Positions 25,320 to 33,384 of a DNA stretch of 64,000 nt are shown piece after piece. Both the position numbers and the translations under genes were made by a program. Position 1 is the first letter of the stretch; each line of letters opens with the position of its first letter. The notes under the pieces are model-generated. The model was not told the origin of the DNA. It saw nothing but the letters and a program-made list of their open reading frames with translations, and made no database searches. Location of the stretch: assembly GCA_038924905.1 (NCBI GenBank), contig JBCKUK010000005.1, positions 1 to 64,000 of the forward strand, written 5' to 3'. The stretch is from JBCKUK01 sp038924905 (GTDB taxonomy: Bacteria > Pseudomonadota > Gammaproteobacteria > Burkholderiales > Methylophilaceae).

Positions 25320-26471
25320 CTATTGCTTGACTTGCTTGAGCCGCTGGTCAACGAACTGCGTAAGCTCTGGCGTCAGCATGCCAGTCTGCTGCGCGCGGGT
25401 GTATGCCTTTGTGGCATCTGCCAGTTTACCTGTGGCCTGCAAGGAAATGCCGATACCCACCAGCCAGTTGGGCATTGCGGGATCGCTCCTTAGCGCTGTC
25501 AGGTAATGCCCTATGGCCTCATCATGCCATGCTTCGCGTTGCAGCAAGGTGGCGAGCAACGCATGATACTCAGGATCGTTGCCTGCCGTCGGCAACCCGG
25601 ACTGCAGCGTCGCCAGCCCGGCAGGGTGGTCGCCAGCTTCCACCTGCAGTCGGGCCAGCATAAGCGCGAACCAGGTCTGCTCCGGAGCGAGCCTCAGACC
25701 ATCCTGCAGCAAGGCGATCGCCTCGCTTTGATGCGTTTCCTCTATCAGCAGTCCCGCCAGCAGTTGACGGGCATTGTGGTTAAGCGGGTTATCATGCAGC
25801 GCCTGGCGCAGGGATACCTTCGCTTCCGCTCGACCCTGCGGTAGCACCGCGACAGCATGACGATAGGCGTTGTCGGAGCGCTGCTGCGGACTCACAACCT
25901 TGAGCGCGGCAGCCTGACTTTCCCACGATGCGCGGGATACGGGCTTTCCAATAGCTTCGCGCTTTTGTTCCTCGGCAGCCGTGGTTGGCTTGGCCAATGA
26001 GGCCATGGCAGCACTCTTCGCCCCCATCTTCTCCGCGGCCGTGCTGACGGCCCCAGTCACGGCAGGCAATGGCTTGCCCAGCTCCTTGTCCATTACCAGC
26101 TCCTTGTCCATTATGGGCGCAGGCGCCGCTTCCGTGGCGGGAGCTGGCGCTGACGGCTCAGGCGTTACAGGGGGAGCCGCAGCAACACTTGTAGCTGCTG
26201 TAGGCGCTTCGAGCGCAGGTTTGACGGCTGGGGATGTTGCCGCCGCTTGCGGAGCAGGAGCCACCGGCTTTACGCTAAAACTCTGGTATATCTGCCAAGT
26301 CAGCACGCCTGCTCCGATAGCCACTGCCAGCAGTAGTATACGCTGCGGCAGGCGGGAAGTGCTGTGCGCGGACATCACCACGTCGCGCATCCCTCCGGCA
26401 AGCGGTTGCACCCCCCGGGCAGGCGCATTGCGCTTGTCAAGGTCCTGCAGCATTTGATTGATCAGGCTCAT
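25320..26471 (-). CDS. mshN: MshN-like TPR protein
   Basis: A 383-residue protein with the MshN-type opening SLINQMLQDLDKRNAP, one membrane segment (about 45-62) and a long Ala/Pro-rich periplasmic linker (63-190). TPR repeats fill about 200-375. In MSHA systems this protein probably supports the secretin or the ATPase complex. Here it precedes mshM, the reverse of the V. cholerae order L-M-N. It lies 107 bases after mshL. Confidence 0.82.
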   Translation of the reverse strand: MSLINQMLQDLDKRNAPARGVQPLAGGMRDVVMSAHSTSRLPQRILLLAVAIGAGVLTWQIYQSFSVKPVAPAPQAAATSPAVKPALEAPTAATSVAAAPPVTPEPSAPAPATEAAPAPIMDKELVMDKELGKPLPAVTGAVSTAAEKMGAKSAAMASLAKPTTAAEEQKREAIGKPVSRASWESQAAALKVVSPQQRSDNAYRHAVAVLPQGRAEAKVSLRQALHDNPLNHNARQLLAGLLIEETHQSEAIALLQDGLRLAPEQTWFALMLARLQVEAGDHPAGLATLQSGLPTAGNDPEYHALLATLLQREAWHDEAIGHYLTALRSDPAMPNWLVGIGISLQATGKLADATKAYTRAQQTGMLTPELTQFVDQRLKQVKQ

Positions 26472-26578
26472 CAGCGTATCAGGGCTTCCTGATAGCCAAT
26501 GGGAAAAAAGAAATAGCGAGTGTCAGGTATAATGCCGCACGGAAGTTGCCGGATGCCAAAATGCTCGGGATACATTGT

Positions 26579-28513
26579 CTACTGATTCCCCGGCGTCACC
26601 TGCGGCTGGATGCTCATATTTTCAATGCGGCGCTGCGCTGCGGCAATGTCATCCGACCAGACCGCATCATCGCTGCGCACAATCGTGGGTTTCAGTAGAA
26701 TAACCAGTTCGCGCTTGACCATCCTCTGCCCGCCCTTGCGGAACAGCGCGCCCAATACATCACCCAGCCCCGGCACCGTGGCAATGCGTCTATCCTCGGC
26801 TCTCTCCGTCATCAGGCCGCCGATCACCACTACCTGGCCGTCCTTCGTCTTGACCACGCTATCCGCCTCACTGATGGTATTGACAGCGAAAGGAACACTG
26901 AGGGCGCCCGCCACGGGCAGCGAAATCTTCCCTTTTTCAATGATGCTGTTCACCATGGTGTGCACATGCAGCGTAATGTTGCCGGCATCGTCTATCTGCG
27001 GCGTCACGTCCAGCGAAATTCCAGAAAAGAAAGGCTGGTATTGCAGCGTCGGAGGGGTTATGACAGTTATACTGTTGCCAGTTCCCGGTGTCGTACTTCC
27101 GCCAGTGATATTGGTGACAAACGGTTCTTCGCTTCCCACCTTCAGCACCGCCTTCTGATTGTTCAATGTGGAAATGCGCGGACTGGACAGCACATGCACC
27201 TCGCCCTGCGTCTGCAGGAAATTAATCAACGCGGAAAAATTACGCAACTGCAGCGCCATGCCCAGGCCCGCCGCAAATGGAGCACCGGCAGCCCCGACCA
27301 GGCCGGTGCCCAGCAGATCGCCCAGGGTAGTGCCCGCGGTCACGGCACCGCTAGGGGTGATGATATTCGTGGTGTTGGCGCCCACCGAGAAGCGATGCAG
27401 GTTGTTGCTGAAACCCGCCCAGTTGATGCCCTGCTGCGATTCGGAATTCAGCTCGACATCAATGATCTTGGCTTCGATGATAACCTGGCGTTCGATGTTG
27501 AGCTGCATCGTACGCAGTATGCTTTCTATCACGCGCAGCTCACTCGGCATGCCGCGTATCAGGATAGTCCCGCTCATCTGGTTAATGTTCATCGCGCGGC
27601 CGTCGGTGCAGCCGTCTACCCCGCGTACACGCTCACTCGCCTGTGTATCGCCGGGGAACGTTACATCCGCCCGGCTGGCTATGCCGGAACTGCTGCCGGA
27701 ACTGCTGCCGGAACTGCTGCCGGAACTGCTGCCGGAACCACCGGTTTTCGGTATCTGGCAGCCCAGCACAGTGCGCAGCGTATCCTCGACTTCGCCCCAG
27801 ACATCGGCCTTGGTAGAGGTGGTCAGCGCGCTGGCTTGGATGGAGGAATATGAAGCGCCGCCTTGCTGGCCGCCGCCTTGCTGGCCGACGCCTTGCTGGC
27901 CGCCGCCTTGGCTGGAACCTACCGATGCGCCGCCAATCACCTGCAGATCGCTCACGCCACGGCGCACACCGGGAATATAATTTATCTGGAACACCTTGAT
28001 CTGCAAGCCCGGCGGCTGCACGTAAATGCGCGTGCCATCCACTTTGTATTCATAGCCATAGATCTCGCGGATGGCGTCCAGTGCTTCGAATATCGTCACA
28101 TTCTTGAGGCTGACCGAAATTTTATCCGTAAGCTCAGGCACGGCCGGTGTTGCTGGAGTTCCGGCTGATGCCGCCTGCGGGCTGGCAAATGCAATCTTCG
28201 GCTGCATCAGCATGCTGTAGGGCGTGCCGGACACGATGCTCAGCAGCACCTGATTGATCGGCGCTTCATTGACCACCAGGTCGAAGCGCTGTTCCAGTTG
28301 CGTGGCTGTGGCCTTGGGCAGCGCCATCCTGAGCGGCGGCAGCAGCGAGCGGCTGACCGATTCCGGCAGCGGGGCCGCTGCTTTCTGCTTCGGCTCTGTC
28401 GCCTGCTTCAATTCATCGCTGATTTTATTCTGGGTGGAAGTGTCATGCGGCGGGTATATCGTGCTGCATGCCGAAAGGGCCACAACCATACATGGAACCA
28501 AGTATCGCTTCAT
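26579..28513 (-). CDS. mshL: MSHA secretin MshL
   Basis: This is the outer-membrane secretin through which the pilus passes. The 644-residue protein has a lipoprotein signal ending ALSAC (Cys at 16), an STN/N-domain part (about 65-170) and a Gly/Gln/Ser-rich stretch (about 200-280). The secretin core with the VPGLGDVLGALFR motif near the C-terminus and PTIVRSDD follows. The Ser/Gly stretch is encoded by tandem 12-base and 15-base repeats. It lies between mshK and mshN. Confidence 0.92.
   Translation of the reverse strand: MKRYLVPCMVVALSACSTIYPPHDTSTQNKISDELKQATEPKQKAAAPLPESVSRSLLPPLRMALPKATATQLEQRFDLVVNEAPINQVLLSIVSGTPYSMLMQPKIAFASPQAASAGTPATPAVPELTDKISVSLKNVTIFEALDAIREIYGYEYKVDGTRIYVQPPGLQIKVFQINYIPGVRRGVSDLQVIGGASVGSSQGGGQQGVGQQGGGQQGGASYSSIQASALTTSTKADVWGEVEDTLRTVLGCQIPKTGGSGSSSGSSSGSSSGSSSGIASRADVTFPGDTQASERVRGVDGCTDGRAMNINQMSGTILIRGMPSELRVIESILRTMQLNIERQVIIEAKIIDVELNSESQQGINWAGFSNNLHRFSVGANTTNIITPSGAVTAGTTLGDLLGTGLVGAAGAPFAAGLGMALQLRNFSALINFLQTQGEVHVLSSPRISTLNNQKAVLKVGSEEPFVTNITGGSTTPGTGNSITVITPPTLQYQPFFSGISLDVTPQIDDAGNITLHVHTMVNSIIEKGKISLPVAGALSVPFAVNTISEADSVVKTKDGQVVVIGGLMTERAEDRRIATVPGLGDVLGALFRKGGQRMVKRELVILLKPTIVRSDDAVWSDDIAAAQRRIENMSIQPQVTPGNQ
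27683..27915. repeat. Tandem repeats inside mshL
   Basis: GCCGGAACTGCT repeats four times exactly at 27683-27730, with a partial fifth copy, and encodes Gly/Ser repeats. A second array at about 27862-27915 has a 15-base unit around GCCGCCTTGCTGG, encoding Gln-Gln-Gly units. Unit lengths are multiples of three, so copy number can change without breaking the frame. Confidence 0.8.
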
Positions 28514-28525
28514 TTGTTTTCCCCT

Positions 28526-28969
28526 TTAACCACTATTTCCCTTGGATACCGACCTGCCTGTTTTCACGGAGGTTGGCGTAATCACCGTCTTTTTGATGTT
28601 AGGATGCATTTTCGGCTCGATGTTGGGATACATTTTCAGCGTCTGCAAGGTGTCATTGTTTTGCAGCACCACCGCATCAGGCTTGATTGCAACCAGTGTG
28701 GAGCCATGGTAGGTATCGCCGGGCTGAACTATCTGCCCGTCTATTATAGTATATTTTCTCGATTGCCCCAGCAGCAGCAGTTGCAACGTCGGCGCTGCCT
28801 TCTGCTCCACCGCGAGAGCACCCGGCACTTGCGGCTGCGCGGCCAGCCATGCGGGCGCCGGCCGCGTCGGGTCCATTATCGCCTGGCTCCATGCCAGGCC
28901 GCACCAGCTCAGCGCCAGCAGGGCGAAGCCCCACTGGCAAACTGTCAACAATCGCGCGTACTCTCTCAT
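28526..28969 (-). CDS. mshK: MshK-like pilus biogenesis protein
   Basis: A 147-residue periplasmic protein. A signal peptide covers about residues 1-29 (ending AWSQA), then the DPTRPAPAWL segment typical of MshK/PilP-like small proteins. A compact beta domain with LLLGQSRKYTIIDGQIVQPGD follows. The basic C-terminal tail repeats MYPNIEPKMHPNI. It ends 12 bases before mshL and starts 4 bases after mshJ. MshK is thought to help the secretin; the role here is by analogy. Confidence 0.78.
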   Translation of the reverse strand: MREYARLLTVCQWGFALLALSWCGLAWSQAIMDPTRPAPAWLAAQPQVPGALAVEQKAAPTLQLLLLGQSRKYTIIDGQIVQPGDTYHGSTLVAIKPDAVVLQNNDTLQTLKMYPNIEPKMHPNIKKTVITPTSVKTGRSVSKGNSG

Positions 28970-28973
28970 GGCA

Positions 28974-29663
28974 TTATCCCAAAGGCGAGCTTGACTGCTC
29001 GCTCAGCGTATAGATGGTCATCGTGAGGATGGCTGCCGGATAGGCTGCAACGTCCAGTTTTGCGTCGTACCAGAACAGGCGTTTGGGGTATTTCTGCAAA
29101 TTCTCCAGGTAGGGCAGCAGGGCGAGGTAGTTGCCCTTGATGCTGATCTCAACGCCGTGCCTGTATATGGGAAGCGATGGACTGGGCGCGCGCGCCTGGG
29201 CATCGGGCACCGGGCCGGCCGGCGCAGCGGGCGCCGCATTCGCCACGAAAAATGTTGTCACCGGCAACGTCTTGAGCGACACCAGCGTCAGGCCGGGATT
29301 GGTCTCCAGCGTGGCTTTAAGCAGCGCGCCCACCTGCGGCGAGGTGGCGTCGGTCTGCCCCAACAGCGCATCCGCTTCGTTAATGGTCTTTTCGAGGCTG
29401 TCGCGCGTGGCCTGCTCCTGCGCAAGCGGGCTCTGCAGCACCTGGCCGGACATCTGGCTCATTGCCGCATTGGTTGCCGCAAGCTCCATTTGCTGCGCCG
29501 TGATCTGCTGCTGCAAGGCCTTCTGTTTTTTCTGTTCCGGCGCCAGCAGAAGAACATTCACTAAAAAATAAACCAAGACCACAGCCGCCAGCAGCAGCAG
29601 TATCCGCTCGCGCTGCTGCAGCGCATCAAACCTGGTTTTCGACTGTTGCAGGTAGTTCATCAT
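28974..29663 (-). CDS. mshJ: MshJ-like (PilO-type) pilus protein
   Basis: A 229-residue bitopic protein with a cytoplasmic N-terminus, one membrane helix (about 22-40) and a periplasmic coiled coil (about 45-100). A PilO/GspM-like alpha/beta domain makes up the rest. It stands in the mshJ place, 24 bases after the PilN-like gene and 4 bases before mshK. With its PilM- and PilN-like neighbours it should form the inner-membrane alignment complex. An adjacent second ATG could be used instead of the first. Confidence 0.78.
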   Translation of the reverse strand: MMNYLQQSKTRFDALQQRERILLLLAAVVLVYFLVNVLLLAPEQKKQKALQQQITAQQMELAATNAAMSQMSGQVLQSPLAQEQATRDSLEKTINEADALLGQTDATSPQVGALLKATLETNPGLTLVSLKTLPVTTFFVANAAPAAPAGPVPDAQARAPSPSLPIYRHGVEISIKGNYLALLPYLENLQKYPKRLFWYDAKLDVAAYPAAILTMTIYTLSEQSSSPLG

Positions 29664-29687
29664 GTCAAATGTCGCCCGTCTGATTCA

Positions 29688-30275
29688 TCAGAACAACTTA
29701 AACGCGACCGTGGAAAGGGTCGGCGTGGTGGTGCCTTCCTGGCCGAAAACCTCCGGCGTCATCTCCACCGAGGTAAACTGCACTCCATACACCGAAAACT
29801 GCTCGTTCAGCGCCCGGGCATACCGTAGTATCGCCTCGTTGTTCAGGGCGCGTCCGGCGATATTGACGTTTTTGCCGGCATTGCTGATGGTCACGCTGGT
29901 CAGCCACCGGCTGTTATCGGAAATTTGTGCCAGCGCGGTCAGGTATCCGGAATATCCTTCCGGGCTGCCCAGTTCGCCTTTTTGCACCCTGGTCAGGACT
30001 TCCTGGATCGCCTCCGACCGCAGCTTGAGCGCTGTAATATCCACGGCTTTCTGGCGCGAAGCCAGCTTTTGCTGCATGGCCTGCAAGTCGGCTTTCGCCG
30101 CGAGCAAGCGCTGCTCGCCCTGAGTCGCGGCATTTTGTATTTTTACGGTCTTGAAGCGATCAAACCCCCAGTAACCAAGCAGTACAACAAGCACCACGCC
30201 CAGTCCGATTAGTGCGGGCAGCGCGGTGCTCGTCTGTTCGCGGTACTGAACGAGCAGGTTGATCTGTTGGCTCAT
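29688..30275 (-). CDS. PilN-type (MshI2-like) inner-membrane assembly protein
   Basis: A 195-residue protein with the short N-terminal motif QQINLLV, as in PilN (which uses it to bind PilM). One membrane segment (about 18-38) and a coiled coil (50-85) follow. The C-terminal domain is ferredoxin-like. Its start overlaps the end of the PilM-like gene by 4 bases (ATGA), so the two are coupled. In some MSHA loci this gene is called mshI2; I leave the symbol blank. Confidence 0.78.
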   Translation of the reverse strand: MSQQINLLVQYREQTSTALPALIGLGVVLVVLLGYWGFDRFKTVKIQNAATQGEQRLLAAKADLQAMQQKLASRQKAVDITALKLRSEAIQEVLTRVQKGELGSPEGYSGYLTALAQISDNSRWLTSVTISNAGKNVNIAGRALNNEAILRYARALNEQFSVYGVQFTSVEMTPEVFGQEGTTTPTLSTVAFKLF

Positions 30276-31222
30276 GATGCTTTCCCCATTCCGCGCAATG
30301 CGGCTCCCAGCGCGCTAAAGTAGTGCGCCTGGTTTTTCTCCGCCAGCAGTTCCGGTGTCAACGACAGATCGAACAGGGTGCCGAGATCCAGCATCTCCAC
30401 CGGCTCGGCGATGTTCCGAGCAAGATGATCGCGCAACGCAAGCGGGGATGGCAACGGCGCCAACACGATGCGGCCGATGGTCATGAAGGGCAGGGTGCGG
30501 TTGATAAAAGCAATAGAGCGCTTCAATTGCAGGGTAATGCGGTCGAAAATCTTTTCCCTGCCTTCGTCATCGCTGGCAAGGATTGCAGCCAGTGGCTCTT
30601 CGATAAAGCGGTCGAGAAACAGTTCCCCCTCGAAGGTGAAGGTGATTGCCACGCCCTGGCTGCCCAGGACGACCAGCCCAAGTCCTTCGCCCGGCTTTTC
30701 CAGCAGCGCAGCGATATTGCGCTGCGCGGTTTCGCGCACATCCAGCGCCTGCAAGGGCAACTTGGCCCGGCGGAACGGCGCGGCACGGTGCAGGACGGTT
30801 TCGCTCTTGGCTGCGATGACATAGATATGCGACGGCCGGTTTGGCAGATGCTCCCTGGTCGGGATGGACATCCAGGCGATGTGCGCCTCTTCGGCCGGGT
30901 ATTCGATCATGGTGCCCAGCGTCCAGCGCACGCTCTGCTCCATCTCGAACGGCAGCACGGACGGCTCCGGAATCAGCATGATGCTGTAGTCGCTGCGGTT
31001 GAGCGGCAGCGTCCACGGGAGCCCCGCCACTGATAGCTTGCGGGAGAGCCGCGACAGAACGTTGGGGCTGGGCTCGGTTTCCGGCATCGAGCCGCATTTG
31101 ACGACCTGGGGTTTGCCGCCGGACGTGGCGGGTGGCCGCACGCTCACCCCGAAGATGCCATCGGGGCCGGAATCAACACCCGTCCAGCCGTACGCCCTGT
31201 CTCTCTTTCCCCACAGTTTCAT
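30272..31222 (-). CDS. mshI: MshI-like (PilM/FtsA-fold) assembly protein
   Basis: A 316-residue cytoplasmic protein that opens the biogenesis unit. It starts MKLWGKRDRAYGWTGVD, the divergent first phosphate-loop region of the actin-like PilM fold, and has the LQALDVRETAQRNIAALLE and LGLVVLGSQGVAITF segments typical of MshI. It probably binds the PilN-like partner encoded by the overlapping gene. The promoter should lie in 31223-31320; I saw no clear consensus. Confidence 0.78.
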   Translation of the reverse strand: MKLWGKRDRAYGWTGVDSGPDGIFGVSVRPPATSGGKPQVVKCGSMPETEPSPNVLSRLSRKLSVAGLPWTLPLNRSDYSIMLIPEPSVLPFEMEQSVRWTLGTMIEYPAEEAHIAWMSIPTREHLPNRPSHIYVIAAKSETVLHRAAPFRRAKLPLQALDVRETAQRNIAALLEKPGEGLGLVVLGSQGVAITFTFEGELFLDRFIEEPLAAILASDDEGREKIFDRITLQLKRSIAFINRTLPFMTIGRIVLAPLPSPLALRDHLARNIAEPVEMLDLGTLFDLSLTPELLAEKNQAHYFSALGAALRGMGKAS

Positions 31223-31565
31223 CGTTCTGGCAAGTCCAGTTAGAGAATCGCAGCCATTATATACTGGTAACCTCTAAAAATGCGCTTTAACCTTGTACTA
31301 TTTTAACGCTTCACAAATTTTCAGTATTCCAGGCGATTTGAGAGCGAAGTCGAGCATTATTTGTTCTTTCTCACTGTCTATCCTTTGAAGTTTGAGCAAG
31401 CCGACAACCGCAGACAGATGTAATTTAGCACACAGTGAAGTTCGTTTGCCTATTTTTAAGTATTTCTAGGGTGTTGACTATAGTCAAATCTGGTGTATGT
31501 AGCTGTAGCCTCGAAATGACCGCATTGGAAGTGGCCAAACAACCACAAACACCACAAACCCATTG

Positions 31566-31605
31566 CGTTATTAGTAACGATAATGTATAACGTTATTATG
31601 TAACG
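31566..31605 (+). promoter_or_regulatory. Twin palindromic operator upstream of a small regulator
   Basis: CGTTATTAGTAACG (31566-31579) and CGTTATTATGTAACG (31591-31605) are near-palindromes with a 25-base period. They end 17 bases before an RHH-like gene, which fits autoregulation. The rest of 31223-31565 is AT-rich and shows no gene. Confidence 0.55.
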
Positions 31606-31622
31606 GTGCGCTAGGGGCAAAT

Positions 31623-31937
31623 ATGGACAGTACTCTCGTCGAAAGGCAGCAGCGCTTCCGCGACAAGCGAAAATCCGAAGGCATATGTCAACGAGTCTTT
31701 TTTTTGTCAGACGCCGCGATGGTGCAACTCAAAAAACATAAGGAAGCTACAAAAAGCCCGAGCATGAACCACACGCTCGAAATCTTGCTCAAAGACGCGC
31801 CGAAGGTCTTCGCCCAGCTGCAGCGGTTCGCCGCGCAGCACGAGCTCGTGACCGCGCAAGGCAATCCGAGTGTTGAGGAGGAGCTGCAACGCTCGGTCGA
31901 GCTGGGGCGGCTGATAAATATGGCGAGAACACTATGA
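31623..31937 (+). CDS. Ribbon-helix-helix-like regulator of a mobile block
   Basis: A 104-residue basic protein. Residues 22-58 (QRVFFLSDAAMVQLKKHKEA, then SMNHTLEILLKDA) look like a beta strand followed by two helices of a ribbon-helix-helix DNA-binding fold. A helical tail with heptad-like leucines follows. The twin palindromes just upstream suggest it represses its own promoter. Its stop overlaps the next start (ATGA). Family membership is by pattern only. Confidence 0.5.
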   Translation: MDSTLVERQQRFRDKRKSEGICQRVFFLSDAAMVQLKKHKEATKSPSMNHTLEILLKDAPKVFAQLQRFAAQHELVTAQGNPSVEEELQRSVELGRLINMARTL

Positions 31938-32128
31938 GCGATACGCACCATCTCAGCCCACAGCACGCCGGACATCGTGCTGGACACACAGCACTCCGCA
32001 CCGAGAGCTATGCCCGTAGCACTGGGCACTATGCACCAGGTGCTCCGTGCCAAGAACGGTACGCTAAGACTTCAGGAAGGCCCTTGCAGCCACGTATTAG
32101 GCACGGTGAAGGGGTAGCCCAGCCATGA
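31934..32128 (+). CDS. Small His/Arg-rich ORF coupled to the regulator gene
   Basis: A 64-residue ORF, rich in His, Arg, Gly and Pro, with no recognisable family. Both ends overlap neighbours by ATGA: its start overlaps the regulator stop, and its stop overlaps the start of the terminase fragment. The chained overlaps favour a real operon; the odd composition argues for caution. Confidence 0.35.
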   Translation: MSDTHHLSPQHAGHRAGHTALRTESYARSTGHYAPGAPCQERYAKTSGRPLQPRIRHGEGVAQP

Positions 32129-32265
32129 TGAAGTTAACGCCCAAGCAAAAAGCATTTGTTGATCAATACCTGACCTGCCGTTGCGGAGCCGAGGCTGCCA
32201 GGAGAGCTGGATACAGCAAAAAAACGGCTCATCAGCCTGAGAAACTGGAAAGATTTGGACGCTGA
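32125..32265 (+). pseudogene. Truncated phage terminase small subunit
   Basis: A 46-residue ORF beginning MMKLTPKQKAFVDQYL, then GAEAARRAGYSKKTA. This is the N-terminal helix-turn-helix of phage terminase small subunits, which recognises packaging sites. After about residue 38 similarity ends and TGA closes the frame; whole proteins are usually around 150 residues. No large subunit or other packaging gene follows. It is coupled by ATGA to the small ORF upstream. Confidence 0.7.
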
Positions 32266-32287
32266 CAACTGGAAACTATTGGACGCT

Positions 32288-32476
32288 GATTGACAGATAT
32301 GGCGGCCTCAACACAATTCAAGCAACCCCGGGCAATCAAATGCCAGCCCCTTTGGGGGCAGATGAATTGGTAAACACTGATGGTACGACTTTTATAAGCC
32401 ATACCCCTACACCACAAGGGTCTGTGAACGAATTTGACGACAGTGTTGTTTGGGCTATCGCCAAATATCTTATTTA
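32288..32476 (+). pseudogene. 3' remnant of an unidentified protein gene
   Basis: An open frame with no start codon encodes about 62 residues, including RYGGLNTIQATPGNQMPAPL and EFDDSVVWAIAKYLI, ending in TAA. It reads like the C-terminal tail of a prepilin-type protein, where a DD-VVW segment is common, but I cannot be sure. TTGGACGCTGA occurs twice just before it (32256-32266 and 32282-32292). Confidence 0.35.
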
Positions 32477-32514
32477 ACCGTATGGTCAGTGCTGGTCAGC
32501 TTCCGTAGTTAGCT

Positions 32515-32623
32515 ATGAACGACAATCAACTCCTGCGTTACAGCCGTCATATCCTGCTGCCGCAAATCGGCTACGAGGGTCAGGATAGGTTAATTCAGAG
32601 CCATGCCTTGATAGTTGACGCGG
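32515..32623 (+). pseudogene. Duplicated 5' fragment of moeB
   Basis: About 105 bases starting at ATG match the first 35 codons of intact moeB at 33381 with about five differences, mostly at third positions. It then diverges just before the nucleotide-binding loop. The toxin-antitoxin pair lies between this fragment and the intact gene. The fragment probably marks the original moeB start, with its leader, before the insertion. Confidence 0.8.
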
Positions 32624-32695
32624 ATGTGGCGACTGATTGCATTGATAGCAATAACCCGCTATTATGCATGCAATGCAATCAATTGTGAGGATATT

Positions 32696-32941
32696 ATGGC
32701 TAGTTTAACTATCCGAAATTTGGATGAATCACTCAAAACAAAATTGCGCTTACAGGCAGCGCAACATGGCTGTTCTATGGAGCAGGAGGTGCGCGAGATA
32801 TTGCGGTATTCAGTGTCGGTAGCACCCACTAGTGTCGGCTTTGCACACAAAATACGCCAGCGTTTTGCATCTATTGAGATTGATACTCTGCCAGTGCCTG
32901 AGCGCCAGCCAGCGAGAATACCAACCATATTGGAAGAATAA
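32696..32941 (+). CDS. FitA/Phd-like antitoxin
   Basis: An 81-residue antitoxin with ATG 6 bases after GTGAGG; an upstream in-frame ATG (32615) would start inside the moeB fragment and is rejected. Residues 3-40 (SLTIRNLDESLKTKLRLQAA, then EQEVREIL) form a ribbon-helix-helix DNA-binding domain. The C-terminal arm with several Pro residues should fit into the toxin. Its stop overlaps the toxin start (TAATG). Confidence 0.85.
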   Translation: MASLTIRNLDESLKTKLRLQAAQHGCSMEQEVREILRYSVSVAPTSVGFAHKIRQRFASIEIDTLPVPERQPARIPTILEE

Positions 32942-33384
32942 TGTCGCAGGCAATTTTGCTTGATACAAATGTGCTGTCAGAGCTGATGCGTCCAGCGCCA
33001 ACTGAGACAGTTCTAACATGGTTTGATGCACAACAAGAATCTGCCTTCTATACCAGTGCGGTGACGCAGGCAGAAATACTACTAGGCATTGCTTTATTGC
33101 CAGGCGGTAAACGTCGAGATGCATTGGCATATGCCGCTGACCAGATGTTTAAAGAAGATTTTATCGAACGGTGTTTAGCATTTGATCAAGCAGCTGCTTA
33201 TGAATATGCATTGTTAGTAGCTAAGCGCAAAATATGCGGACAACCCATCACAACAGAGGATGCGCAGATAGCAGCGATTGCTCTGAAGAATCAATTAATA
33301 CTCGCTACGCGTAACACCAAAGATTTCCAGAATATAGATGGATTATTGCTAATCAACCCTTGGCAATCAGTACAAACGGGATGA
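32941..33384 (+). CDS. VapC/FitB-like PIN-domain toxin
   Basis: A 147-residue PIN-domain ribonuclease, the likely toxin of the pair. The acidic residues of the active site are Asp8 (LLDTN), Glu45 (QAEIL), Asp107 (TTEDAQIAA) and Asp128 (TRNTKDF), so it looks intact. Relatives cut tRNA or rRNA. The stop TGA overlaps the moeB ATG (ATGA), which places an essential-pathway gene directly behind a toxin in the same transcript. Confidence 0.9.
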   Translation: MSQAILLDTNVLSELMRPAPTETVLTWFDAQQESAFYTSAVTQAEILLGIALLPGGKRRDALAYAADQMFKEDFIERCLAFDQAAAYEYALLVAKRKICGQPITTEDAQIAAIALKNQLILATRNTKDFQNIDGLLLINPWQSVQTG

